DNA from: Oscillospiraceae bacterium
GTDB taxonomy: Bacteria > Bacillota_A > Clostridia > Oscillospirales > JAAYXM01
Assembly (NCBI GenBank): GCA_017408185.1
Contig: JAFQVE010000279.1
Location: 1-11,530, forward strand
Direction: 5' to 3'
Length of the DNA stretch: 11,530 nucleotides
Shown: piece by piece, positions 1-7,251 of the stretch
Position numbering within the stretch: the first letter of the stretch is position 1
Layout: each line of letters starts with the position of its first letter
Made by a program: the position numbers and the translations under genes
The notes under the pieces: model-generated
Seen by the model: only the letters and a program-made list of their open reading frames with translations
What the model was told of the DNA's origin: nothing
The model's database searches: none

Positions 1-13
1 ATAAAAATCCCTT

Positions 14-43
14 GAATGTAAACAATAGTGTTATAACATCAAA
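14..43 (+). promoter_or_regulatory. Putative SigG-type promoter of spoVT
   Basis: A GAATG box at 14-18 fits the B. subtilis SigG -35 consensus (gHATR). After an 18-nt spacer, CATCAAA at 37-43 matches the -10 consensus CATnHTA at all but one position. Transcription would start near 50, giving a very short leader that begins at the AGGGGAT ribosome binding site (50-55), 8 nt before the ATG at 64. SigG control of spoVT is known in Bacillus; its presence here is inferred from the match alone. A similar arrangement precedes spoVAC in this window. Confidence 0.45.
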
Positions 44-63
44 ACAAAAAGGGGATTTATATA

Positions 64-606
64 ATGAAAGCTACAGGTATCGTACGCCGCATAGACGATC
101 TCGGTCGTGTTGTTATTCCAAAGGAAATCCGTCGAACAATGCGTATTCGTGAGGGCGACCCACTGGAAATTTACACAGACCGTGACGGTGAAGTGATTTT
201 TAAAAAATACTCACCGGTCGGTGAGCTTGCATCGTTTGCAACCTCAATATGCGAAACTCTCTACAAAACAACCGGGGCGACAGCACTTGTCACAGACAGA
301 GACACAGTCATCGCAGTGTCCGGCGTGCAAAAACGAGAGCTTATGGAAAAACGTGTATCCGAAGAGCTTGAGCATATTATAGAGTCACGTCAGATTTATC
401 AACACCGCCAGGGCGAGACAGCAATATCCGTTACCGATACAAAAAACGGAAGCTATATCTCCATCGCCGCACCAATTCTCTCCGAGGGCGATGTTTCGGG
501 TTGTGTGGTTTTTGTCTTTGACGGAAGTGAGACGGAGCTGGGTGAGACGGGATATAAGCTTGCGCAGACGGTTGCAGGATTTCTTGGTAAGCAGATGGAG
601 TCATAG
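64..606 (+). CDS. spoVT: Stage V sporulation protein T (AbrB-family transcriptional regulator)
   Basis: SpoVT is a forespore DNA-binding regulator that fine-tunes SigG-dependent genes. The 180-residue product is close to the usual family length of about 178. Residues 1-50 form an AbrB/SpoVT swapped-hairpin DNA-binding domain, with the hallmark stretch TGIVRRIDDLGRVVIPKEIR near the N terminus and an REGDPLEIYTD segment following it. Residues from about 55 to the end match the SpoVT GAF-like C-terminal domain (SFATSICETLYKTTGA, then APILSEGDVSGCVVF). The start is well supported by AAGGGGAT 8 nt upstream. The gene is monocistronic: an intrinsic terminator follows at 621-668. It is probably transcribed from the SigG-like promoter at 14-43. 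Plain AbrB or MazE-type proteins share the N-terminal domain but lack the GAF part, so the SpoVT assignment is firm. Confidence 0.96.
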   Translation: MKATGIVRRIDDLGRVVIPKEIRRTMRIREGDPLEIYTDRDGEVIFKKYSPVGELASFATSICETLYKTTGATALVTDRDTVIAVSGVQKRELMEKRVSEELEHIIESRQIYQHRQGETAISVTDTKNGSYISIAAPILSEGDVSGCVVFVFDGSETELGETGYKLAQTVAGFLGKQMES

Positions 607-620
607 GAAAATGCAGATAA

Positions 621-668
621 GTGCCGCAAAAGTTACGGACAATTGCCGGAGCTTTTGCGGCGCTTTTT
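621..668 (+). terminator. Intrinsic terminator after spoVT
   Basis: GCCGCAAAAG at 623-632 pairs perfectly with CTTTTGCGGC at 652-661, and the stem extends two further pairs outward (621-622 with 662-663, one a G-T). The loop is 19 nt and contains a small CGG/CCG complement. Five T residues follow at 664-668. It lies 15 nt past the spoVT stop and separates it from the next unit. Confidence 0.85.
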
Positions 669-690
669 GTTGCATCCGGTCAAATAATGC

Positions 691-717
691 TTGTAAGTGG
701 AGCCTGTTTATGATAAT
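691..717 (+). promoter_or_regulatory. Weak candidate SigA promoter for the wecG-to-rluA unit
   Basis: TTGTAA at 691-696 could be a -35 box and GATAAT at 712-717 a -10 box, but the spacing of 15 nt is short. A 17-nt spacing gives the poorer -10 TAATAT at 714-719. A promoter is expected here because the spoVT terminator ends at 668 and a long same-strand gene cluster begins at 763. The exact boxes are uncertain. Confidence 0.35.
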
Positions 718-762
718 ATATATTGTAGATGATTATGACCTTAAAAGAGGAAAGTGATTAAA

Positions 763-1500
763 ATGCAGAGTGAAAAAATTTCTATTTACGGCATTTCATA
801 CAACAACGTAACGTTAGATGAGGCAGCGTGTCTCTGTGAAGAACTTCTTAAGGAAGAAAAAAACCATATTGTTGTTACTCCGAATGCAGAGATTGCATAC
901 TTGGCAACAAAGGACAAGCAGCTCGGGAGAATAATAAACTCTGCAGACGTTGCGGTTGCTGACGGAATCGGTGTTGTATATGCATCAAAAGTCTACGGAA
1001 CGCCCGTCAAGGAAAAGGTGCCCGGAGTCGAGCTTGGTCTTCGCGTGCTTGAAAATGCCGCAAAAAGCGGAAGAGGTGTATTTTTTCTCGGAGCAAAACC
1101 GGGCGTTGCTGACCTTGCGGCAGCAAAGATTTCGGAAAAATTCCCCGGGATAAACTTTGTTGGCATCCGCGACGGCTATTTCAAGGATGATGGCGAGGTT
1201 ATTGAGAATATAAACGCAAGCGGCGCGGAAATTCTTTTCGTATGTCTTGGTGCACCGAAGCAGGAACAGTGGATGGCAGAAAACCGCGACAAACTGAACA
1301 CACGTCTTATGCTGGGGCTTGGAGGCTCATTTGACGTATATTCAGATACAGTTAAGCGTGCACCGAAAATATTCATAAAGCTCGGTCTTGAGTGGTTTTA
1401 CCGCTTGCTCAAAGAACCAAAGCGTTTAGGCCGTATGATGGCGCTTCCTAAATATATGTTTGCCGTTATTCTCGACAGGCTCGGAAGGAAGGGAAAGTAA
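763..1500 (+). CDS. WecG/TagA/CpsF family glycosyltransferase
   Basis: Enzymes of this family (GT26) transfer N-acetylmannosamine or a related sugar to an undecaprenyl-linked GlcNAc at the inner membrane face, in wall teichoic acid or surface polysaccharide synthesis. Visible family motifs are TPNAEI (residues 39-44), ADVAVADGIGVV with the conserved Asp near residue 67, FFLGAKPG, LGAPKQEQW and GLGGSFDVYSD, followed by a basic C-terminal tail that in TagA helps membrane attachment. Thr39 and Asp67 appear equivalent to the Thr and Asp proposed as catalytic in Thermoanaerobacter TagA. The product is 245 residues, normal for the family. I chose ATG 763: a GTG at 754 lies only 3 nt after the AGAGG ribosome binding site (746-750), whereas 763 lies 12 nt after it. 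Neither is ideal. Its stop overlaps the next start by 1 nt. No other teichoic acid gene is nearby, so the acceptor polymer is unknown. Confidence 0.92.
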   Translation: MQSEKISIYGISYNNVTLDEAACLCEELLKEEKNHIVVTPNAEIAYLATKDKQLGRIINSADVAVADGIGVVYASKVYGTPVKEKVPGVELGLRVLENAAKSGRGVFFLGAKPGVADLAAAKISEKFPGINFVGIRDGYFKDDGEVIENINASGAEILFVCLGAPKQEQWMAENRDKLNTRLMLGLGGSFDVYSDTVKRAPKIFIKLGLEWFYRLLKEPKRLGRMMALPKYMFAVILDRLGRKGK

Positions 1501-2174
1501 TGCGCGGAAAGCTTATTACGATTGAAGGAACAGACTGTTCGGGAAAATCCACGCAGCTTGAGCTTTTGTGCAAAAGGCTTGAGCGTGAGGGAAAAGACTT
1601 TTTAAAGGTTGCATTTCCCAGGTATGACAGTGAATCATCAGCTCTCGTCCGGATGTATCTCGGCGGAGCTTTCGGAGAAAACGTTGCCTCCGTCAACGCC
1701 TACGCGGCATCAAGCTTTTTTGCAGTTGACAGAATAGCTTCGTATCTGCGCGAATGGAAGGATTATCTTGAAAACGGCGGCACGGTTCTTCTTGACCGTT
1801 ACACCACTTCTAATGCTATATATCAGGCAAGTAAGTTGCCGGAGAGCGAGAGGGCTGCCTTTTGCGACTGGCTGTTTGATTACGAATACAACCTGCTTGG
1901 CTTACCTGAGCCGGATGCTGTAATTTTTCTTGATATGCCACCGGACTGTGCCGAAAGACTTATGAGCCGTCGCGAGGGCGGAGAGGATATCCATGAAAAA
2001 GATAAGGATTATCTCAAGACGTGTTACCGTGCTGCGGGCGCTCTTGCCGATAAATATTCATGGAAGAGAATACTTTGTGCTGAGAATGAAAATATTAAGT
2101 CAATAGAAGAAATTCACGCGGAGATATTTGATATGGTTTCGCGTGTTTTGACAGAGGGTAATCAAAATGCTTAA
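1500..2174 (+). CDS. tmk: Thymidylate kinase-like deoxynucleotide kinase
   Basis: Predicted to phosphorylate dTMP to dTDP with ATP in the cytosol. The P-loop is GTDCSGKST at residues 10-18. An FPRYDSESS segment (39-47) occupies the place of the substrate-binding region after strand 2. DRY at 99-101 matches the conserved DR(Y/H) motif that contacts the phosphoryl groups. An Arg-rich LID follows near RREGGEDIHEKD (157-168). At 224 residues it is slightly longer than typical bacterial Tmk (about 205-215). The sequence departs from the common EPGGT type of Tmk and resembles a divergent branch found in Firmicutes, so a second, specialised dNMP kinase is possible. ATG 1500 overlaps the upstream stop by 1 nt and is preceded by an AAGGAAGGG ribosome binding site, showing translational coupling. 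Confidence 0.85.
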   Translation: MRGKLITIEGTDCSGKSTQLELLCKRLEREGKDFLKVAFPRYDSESSALVRMYLGGAFGENVASVNAYAASSFFAVDRIASYLREWKDYLENGGTVLLDRYTTSNAIYQASKLPESERAAFCDWLFDYEYNLLGLPEPDAVIFLDMPPDCAERLMSRREGGEDIHEKDKDYLKTCYRAAGALADKYSWKRILCAENENIKSIEEIHAEIFDMVSRVLTEGNQNA

Positions 2175-3063
2175 ATTCAGACCCGTGCATGCGGAGGATT
2201 TTGAAACAGCCGCACCGATAATGAAGGCTACGGGATACAATTCAACAGAAAGCTCTTTTGTTATTTTATACACATGGAGCGGGTTATATAACGGTGAAGT
2301 TTGCATTGACGGTGATACCGTTTTTATCCGTTCCCGCGGTGAAAAAGGTGTATCGTATCTGCCACCGCTCGGCGGAGATATGAAGTCTGCACTTTTGAAA
2401 ATTGCAGAGACGGAAAAAAATGCAGGAGAAATTCATTTTCATTCTGTTACCGACCGTATGCGTGAGAAGCTTGAAGAGGTATTCCCCGGCGAATTTGAGT
2501 ATACGGAAAGACGAAAAAGCTTTGACTATATCTACCTCACGGAGGAGCTTGCCACGCTTTCTGGAAAAAAATTTCATCAGAAGCGCAACCATGTAAACAA
2601 ATTTTTAAAGCGCTATGAGGGACGGTTTGAGTACAACAATATGACCGAGGCTGATATCCCGGAGGTTTTGAATTTTCAGAACAAATGGATATCTATGGCA
2701 TCGGAAAAAGAAGAACAAGAGGCTTTGCGTTATGAAACAACAGCTATAGAAAAGCTTCTGTACCATTTCGACCGCTTTGATTTACGCGGCGGTGTTTTGC
2801 GCGTAGACGGAAATATCTGTGCGTATTGCATAGGCGCGAAGATAAGCGGAGACACTGTTGATGTAATGGTTGAAAAAGGCGACTATGCATATGACGGTGT
2901 ATATCAGGCGATAAACAAACTGTTTGCAGAAAACAACTGCGGTGACGTTTTGTATATAAACCGCGAAGAGGATATGGGAATAGAGGGACTCCGCCGCGCA
3001 AAGCTTTCATATTGTCCGACGGTGCTTCTGAGAAAGTACGGTGCTGTATGGAAAAGGAAATAA
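2167..3063 (+). CDS. DUF2156 (LPG-synthase C-terminal-like) acyltransferase-fold protein
   Basis: This 298-residue protein matches the DUF2156 family, whose members share a tandem GNAT-like fold with the C-terminal domain of phosphatidylglycerol lysyltransferase (MprF). The most telling stretch is LSGKKFHQKRNHVNKFLKRY, around residue 131, together with the FDYIYLTEELATL segment just before it. Unlike MprF it has no membrane segments, so it is probably cytosolic. By analogy it could transfer an aminoacyl group from tRNA, but no substrate is established for these stand-alone proteins and I do not assign one. ATG 2167 follows AGAGGG (2153-2158) by 8 nt and overlaps the kinase gene by 8 nt. Its 3' end overlaps the next gene, a GNAT acetyltransferase, by 16 nt, so the two are likely made together. 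Confidence 0.88.
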   Translation: MLKFRPVHAEDFETAAPIMKATGYNSTESSFVILYTWSGLYNGEVCIDGDTVFIRSRGEKGVSYLPPLGGDMKSALLKIAETEKNAGEIHFHSVTDRMREKLEEVFPGEFEYTERRKSFDYIYLTEELATLSGKKFHQKRNHVNKFLKRYEGRFEYNNMTEADIPEVLNFQNKWISMASEKEEQEALRYETTAIEKLLYHFDRFDLRGGVLRVDGNICAYCIGAKISGDTVDVMVEKGDYAYDGVYQAINKLFAENNCGDVLYINREEDMGIEGLRRAKLSYCPTVLLRKYGAVWKRK

Positions 3064-3833
3064 GATGTGCAAAAGCATCTGATATAGAAGAAATAAGAAA
3101 ACTGTGGGCAGAATGCTTCCCGAAAGACACGGAATATGCACACTTTTTCTTTGACCGTGTGTTTAAGCTTTCTTGTGCACGCGTATGCACGGTTGACGGA
3201 ACCGTTGCGGGCATGCTTCATTCCTTCCCTTATGATTTTGCAACACCGGACGGAATTTTACACGCAAAGTATATTTACGGTGTCGGAACCGCAAAACAGT
3301 ATCGCGGACTTGGTATTGCCGGAGAGCTTTTGCAGGAAGAGGCGAGAGATTGCGACTTCACGGTAATAATCCCGCAGAGCGAAAGCCTCTTCAAGTTTTA
3401 CGAAAAGAACGGATTCACAGAGCTTTTCACGGTGACAAAAATAACAACAGCACCCGGCGAAGAAAAAAAGCTTGTGCGTGCAGGTAAAAGCCGCATTACG
3501 GAGCTCAATGCAATGTACGAGAATATGTGCCGCGGCGGGATTTACCCCGTGCGGACACCGGAGCGCTGGGAAACCCTTATTGCCGAGCATGAGTTTCTGG
3601 GCGGCGGAATTTCCCTTTTTGACGGCGGATATTGCGTGCATTATAAAAAGGGAGACCGCCAGGGAATAAGCGAGCTTTGCGCAACAACCGGAAACTCTCC
3701 ATTCGGATATGAATGTGAAGCAATTGTTCCCGGCAACGATATGCCGATAGGTGCGGCGCGGCTTATAAGTGAGCGCGCCCGTGAAATTTTCGCCAAAGGA
3801 TACAACAGATATTTAAATCTTATGCATAACTGA
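3048..3833 (+). CDS. GNAT family N-acetyltransferase
   Basis: A 261-residue acetyl-CoA-dependent transferase. The N-terminal half is a GNAT domain: the opening CAKASDIEEIRKLWAECF is typical of the first strand and helix, and GVGTAKQYRGLGIAGELL (near residues 80-97) carries the R/Q-x-x-G-x-G/A acetyl-CoA pyrophosphate loop. YEKNGF near residue 122 is the usual late GNAT motif. The remaining 130 residues or so form a second, weaker domain ending in YLNLMHN, an architecture I associate with Firmicute GNAT proteins that carry a C-terminal extension similar to Eis-type enzymes. The substrate is unknown. I chose ATG 3048 over a TTG at 3012 because the GNAT fold starts directly after it. The ribosome binding site is weak (GAGAAAG) and translation is probably coupled to the overlapping upstream gene. 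Confidence 0.87.
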   Translation: MEKEIRCAKASDIEEIRKLWAECFPKDTEYAHFFFDRVFKLSCARVCTVDGTVAGMLHSFPYDFATPDGILHAKYIYGVGTAKQYRGLGIAGELLQEEARDCDFTVIIPQSESLFKFYEKNGFTELFTVTKITTAPGEEKKLVRAGKSRITELNAMYENMCRGGIYPVRTPERWETLIAEHEFLGGGISLFDGGYCVHYKKGDRQGISELCATTGNSPFGYECEAIVPGNDMPIGAARLISERAREIFAKGYNRYLNLMHN

Positions 3834-3851
3834 TTGGAAAGGATTGAGATT

Positions 3852-4394
3852 ATGGTATATCTTCTTTTAGAAAACGGATTTGAGATGTGTGAAGCTCTTG
3901 CTCCGGTGGACATTCTGCGCCGCGGAGGTGTTGACGTCGCAACTGTTGGTGTTTCCGGACGCGAAGTAACCTCATCTCACGGAGTCAAGGTCTCTGCCGA
4001 TAAGGAGTTTTCCGATATCGTTTTGTCCGATATGGAAATGCTTATCATCCCGGGTGGACAGCCGGGCGTGGACAACCTTTGGGAAAACGAAGCTGTACGC
4101 GAGCTTGTGATAAACGTTCACAACGCAGGAATAAAAATTTCCGCTATCTGCGCTGCTCCGATTATCCTTGCACGGCTTGGAATTCTTGACGGAAAAACAG
4201 CTGTATGTTATCCGTCTTGCAGCACGGAACTTGAAAAAGCTGATTTCCGCAACGGTTGCGGGGTTGCAAGCTGTGACGGAATTATAACCGGACGTGCAGC
4301 AGGCGATGCATATGATTTTGCATTTGAAATACTGCGTACACTCTGTGGTGAGAAAGAAACGGCACGTGTGCGGGATGCAATATGCTATGAATAA
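3852..4394 (+). CDS. DJ-1/PfpI family protein
   Basis: A 180-residue cytosolic member of the DJ-1/ThiJ/PfpI superfamily, nearest in layout to the DJ-1/YajL branch. Glu14 in the EMCEALAPVDILRR segment aligns with DJ-1 Glu18, and Cys100 in ISAICAAPIIL sits at the nucleophile elbow where DJ-1 has Cys106. The IIPGGQPG loop (65-72) and the closing ITGRAAGDAYDFAFEIL helix are also typical. Tyr-Pro (120-121) stands near the place of the DJ-1 His, as in many bacterial relatives. Proposed activities in the branch (glyoxalase or deglycase, chaperone, redox sensing) are disputed, so none is assigned. The start is ATG 3852, with AAAGGA (3838-3843) 8 nt upstream; the TTG at 3834 lies before this site. The gene starts 18 nt after the GNAT stop. 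Confidence 0.92.
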   Translation: MVYLLLENGFEMCEALAPVDILRRGGVDVATVGVSGREVTSSHGVKVSADKEFSDIVLSDMEMLIIPGGQPGVDNLWENEAVRELVINVHNAGIKISAICAAPIILARLGILDGKTAVCYPSCSTELEKADFRNGCGVASCDGIITGRAAGDAYDFAFEILRTLCGEKETARVRDAICYE

Positions 4395-4950
4395 GAGCGA
4401 AATGCGCTCTCTTATGCGCGACCGTATATCGGAAATCCCGGAGGATAAAAGACTTTCCGAGGATGCGGCAATATATGAAAATGCGCTGTCTATGTCCGAA
4501 TGGAAATCGGCAAGAAACGTTTTCGTATATGTCGGTATCGGGTGCGAGGTAAGAACGGATGCGCTGATTGAAAAGCTTATTTCTGCAGGCAAGCGTGTAT
4601 ACGTTCCGCTTTGTCAGGGAAACGGAGAAATGGATGCAGTGTACATTCCGTCTCTTGCTTCCCTGAAGCCGGGGCGTTACGGAATACCGGAACCCCGGGA
4701 GTGCGGCGAAAAAGCTGTTCCGGAAGATCTTGATATAATTATTGTTCCCGGTGTGGCGTTCGGGCTTGACGGAACGCGTCTCGGTCGCGGTGCCGGGTAC
4801 TATGACCGTTTTTTCAGCCGCACAAAAAAGGCGAAAAAAATTGCGTTTTGCAGAGAAGCGACTCTCCACGAAACCGTACCGACGGAGCCGCACGATGAAA
4901 AGGTCGATATTATCGTGAGCGAGAGACGCATTATAAAAATACAAGGGTAA
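4387..4950 (+). CDS. 5-formyltetrahydrofolate cyclo-ligase
   Basis: Converts 5-formyl-THF to 5,10-methenyl-THF using ATP, returning stored folate to one-carbon metabolism. The 187-residue product has the N-terminal basic MNKSEMRSLMRDR helix, GIPEP at 99-103, the hallmark PGVAFGLDGTRLGRGAGYYD (121-140), and PHDEKVDIIVSER near the C terminus. All are conserved in the MTHFS/YgfA family, and the length is normal. ATG 4387 is preferred because the fold starts there and it overlaps the PfpI gene by 8 nt. An in-frame ATG at 4375 is possible; the ribosome binding site is poor for both (a GGG next to 4375), so coupling to the upstream gene is likely. MltG starts 11 nt downstream. Confidence 0.95.
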   Translation: MNKSEMRSLMRDRISEIPEDKRLSEDAAIYENALSMSEWKSARNVFVYVGIGCEVRTDALIEKLISAGKRVYVPLCQGNGEMDAVYIPSLASLKPGRYGIPEPRECGEKAVPEDLDIIIVPGVAFGLDGTRLGRGAGYYDRFFSRTKKAKKIAFCREATLHETVPTEPHDEKVDIIVSERRIIKIQG

Positions 4951-4961
4951 GGTGATACGGT

Positions 4962-6002
4962 ATGACTGTTAAAAGACGTAAAAAAAAGACTCCGTTTTCG
5001 TATATCTACATAGCTTTTGTGCTTGGAGTGTCCATGCTTCTTTCCGCGTGGATAATAATGTCGGTAAATGAGCTTCTGGCACTTGCAAGACCGGATTATG
5101 AAGTGATTGTTGAAATTCCCGAGGGCGCAAGCCACGGTGATGTTGCCAAAATACTCAAAAAGAGCGATGTTATTGACCACAAAATGCTTTTTTCGATGTT
5201 TGCGTCTGTAACCAAGCGCGGAGCAACATATCCGCCGGGTGAGTATAAGATAAACTCAAATATGGACTACCGCGCGATGCTGAGAAGGCTTACGAGCAAA
5301 AAGGGCGCACTTAATACCGTTAAGGTAACCGTTCCCGAGGGATACGAGGTGTCGCAGATCGCAGAGCTTCTTGCGGAAAAAGGTGTGTGTGACCGTGACG
5401 CATTTGAAGATGCGGTTGCAAACACAGACTTTAACTACGCATTTTTAGAGGACCTTCCTCTCGGCAAATCAAACCGGCTTGAGGGCTATATGTTCCCCGA
5501 TACGTATGAGTTTTATAAGAATGATGATCCGTCACGCGTTATTAAAAAATTCCTTGATAACTTCAACGTGAAATTCAACGATGAAATGAAGGAACGCACA
5601 CGTGAGCTGGGAATGAGCCTGCATGAACTCGTTACATTTGCATCAATTGTTGAACGCGAAGCAACTGCAAAGGACAGAGAAAACATATCCTCGGTTTTCC
5701 ACAACCGCTTGAAAAATAAAACGTATCCGTATCTCGAGTCATGCGCTACTGTACAGTATGTTCTCGGCAAGCGCAAGGCGGTAATAAGCATCGCAGACAC
5801 GAAGATTGACAATAAGTATAACACATACAAATACAAAGGTCTTCCGCCGGGACCGATATCAAACCCCGGACTTGATGCGATAGAAGCATCCCTTTATCCG
5901 AATGACACGGACTATCTTTTCTTTGCATTGCAGGAAGACGGAACACACAAATTTTCAAAGACATATGAGGAGCATCTGAAAACTCCGAAATTAAACCCGT
6001 AA
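4962..6002 (+). CDS. mltG: Endolytic murein transglycosylase MltG (YceG-like)
   Basis: MltG cleaves nascent peptidoglycan strands near the membrane and is thought to set glycan length. The 346-residue protein has a basic cytoplasmic N terminus (KRRKKK at 5-9 and nearby), a single membrane anchor at about 13-35, a LysM-like region (EIPEGASHGDVAKIL, about 51-65, and VPEGYEVSQIAELL, about 124-137), and the YceG catalytic domain. The catalytic Glu is most likely Glu231 in the ASIVEREA motif, aligned with Glu218 of the E. coli enzyme. SCATVQYVLG, YNTYKYKGLPPGPISNPG and the closing HKFSKTYEEH are all family signatures. The start ATG has AAGGTGAT 5 nt upstream. In B. subtilis the homologue (yrrL) likewise precedes U32-family genes, so the neighbourhood is conserved. 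Confidence 0.96.
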   Translation: MTVKRRKKKTPFSYIYIAFVLGVSMLLSAWIIMSVNELLALARPDYEVIVEIPEGASHGDVAKILKKSDVIDHKMLFSMFASVTKRGATYPPGEYKINSNMDYRAMLRRLTSKKGALNTVKVTVPEGYEVSQIAELLAEKGVCDRDAFEDAVANTDFNYAFLEDLPLGKSNRLEGYMFPDTYEFYKNDDPSRVIKKFLDNFNVKFNDEMKERTRELGMSLHELVTFASIVEREATAKDRENISSVFHNRLKNKTYPYLESCATVQYVLGKRKAVISIADTKIDNKYNTYKYKGLPPGPISNPGLDAIEASLYPNDTDYLFFALQEDGTHKFSKTYEEHLKTPKLNP

Positions 6003-6018
6003 GGATATGAATAGCTTT

Positions 6019-7251
6019 ATGAAAAAACCTGAAATTTTATCCCCTGCAGGGGATATGGAAAAGCTTCATGCCGCGATTTTATACGGTGCGGATGCAGTGT
6101 ATCTTGCCGGCGAAATGTTCGGTATGCGCACAGCATCGGATAATTTTACCGCTGAGGAAATGGAAACGGCGGTAAAGCTTGCGCATCAAAGCGGAGTGAA
6201 GGTATATGTAACCTGCAATACCATAATGCGCAATCATGATATATCGGCACTTCCCGCATATCTCGAAATGCTTGGCGGAATAGGTGTTGACGGAATTATT
6301 GTTGCCGACCTTGGATGTATGCGCCTTGCGCAAAAATGGGCGCCGCGCGCCGAAATACATATAAGCACTCAGGCAAGCGTGCTCAACACCGAGGCGGCAA
6401 ACGCATGGTATGAGATGGGCGCTTCCCGCGTATGTCTTGCACGAGAAGCAAGCCTTTCTGAAATATGCGAGATAATGGAGCACAAAAACAAGAACCTCGC
6501 AATCGAAACGTTTGTTCACGGAGCAATGTGTATGGCGTATTCCGGCAGATGTATGCTTTCGGACTATCTTACAGGACGGTCTGCAAACCGCGGAAACTGT
6601 GCCCAGCCCTGCCGTTGGAGCTACGCCCTTATGGAGGAAAAGCGCCCGGGCGAGTATTTCCCAGTTGAAGAGGATGGCAAGAGCACACATATCTTCAATT
6701 CAAAGGATATGTGTATGATAGAATACATTCCGGAGCTTATGCAGGCAGGAATAGACAGCTTCAAAATTGAAGGCAGAGTGAAATCTTCATATTATTGTGC
6801 TGCTGTAACGAATGCATACAGACTTGCGATTGATGAATATGTAAAAAACCCTGACACCTGGCAGCGCGACGGCTTCTGGACCGTTGAAGCGGACAAGGTC
6901 AGCCACCGTCAGTATTGTACGGGATTCTATTTTGGCGAAAAGAATATTCAGAGAGCCGAAACTTCAAACTATATCCGGACATGGGATGTTGTCGCAACGG
7001 TTATAGAATGTGATGACGAAGGAAATGCTGTAATCGAACAAAAGAATAAGTTTGTCCGCGGAGTTGAATATGAGCTTATGCAGCCAAAAGCCCAGCCGCA
7101 GAAGGTGGTTTTTGAAAAAATGCTGACTCTTGACGGCAAGGAAATAGAATCTGCCGGTCAGGCGAAAATCAGAGTTAAGGTGAAGCTTCCGTGCAAAACC
7201 CCGGTTGGTGCATTTTTAAGACGTGAAGGGAGCCGCTTCAATGAACCGTAA
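6019..7251 (+). CDS. U32 family protein, probable TrhP/RlhA-type RNA hydroxylation factor
   Basis: Although named for peptidase U32, several members act with prephenate in RNA hydroxylation: TrhP (YegQ; YrrN/YrrO in B. subtilis) for 5-hydroxyuridine at tRNA position 34, and RlhA for 23S rRNA C2501. The PROSITE U32 signature is complete at residues 163-181, from Glu163 through Cys171 and Cys178 to Ser181. Cys194 and Cys198 (GNCAQPC) complete four likely Fe-S ligands. The N terminus KKPEILSPAGDMEKLHAAI starts the TIM-barrel-like domain, and the C terminus (VKVKLPCKTPVGAFLRR) fits the U32 C-terminal barrel. At 410 residues it has TrhP-like size. I prefer ATG 6019 because ATG 6007 is only 1 nt from AAGGA (6001-6005). 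The gene starts shortly after mltG and overlaps rluA by 11 nt. Context favours tRNA hydroxylation, but this is inference. Confidence 0.9.
   Translation: MKKPEILSPAGDMEKLHAAILYGADAVYLAGEMFGMRTASDNFTAEEMETAVKLAHQSGVKVYVTCNTIMRNHDISALPAYLEMLGGIGVDGIIVADLGCMRLAQKWAPRAEIHISTQASVLNTEAANAWYEMGASRVCLAREASLSEICEIMEHKNKNLAIETFVHGAMCMAYSGRCMLSDYLTGRSANRGNCAQPCRWSYALMEEKRPGEYFPVEEDGKSTHIFNSKDMCMIEYIPELMQAGIDSFKIEGRVKSSYYCAAVTNAYRLAIDEYVKNPDTWQRDGFWTVEADKVSHRQYCTGFYFGEKNIQRAETSNYIRTWDVVATVIECDDEGNAVIEQKNKFVRGVEYELMQPKAQPQKVVFEKMLTLDGKEIESAGQAKIRVKVKLPCKTPVGAFLRREGSRFNEP

Noticed and set aside
491..757. Small ORF overlapping the end of spoVT (+)
   Set aside because: It runs in another frame through spoVT, the terminator and the spacer, and has no family resemblance; it is a shadow reading.
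3972..4592. Long - strand ORF of 206 codons opposite pfpI and the cyclo-ligase
   Set aside because: Both + strand genes have clear family motifs, and the antisense product is Cys/Ser-rich with no recognisable domain.
4282..4944. Long - strand ORF of 220 codons opposite the cyclo-ligase gene
   Set aside because: It mirrors the whole 5-formyl-THF cyclo-ligase gene, has no recognisable motif, and is explained by the codon pattern of the + strand.
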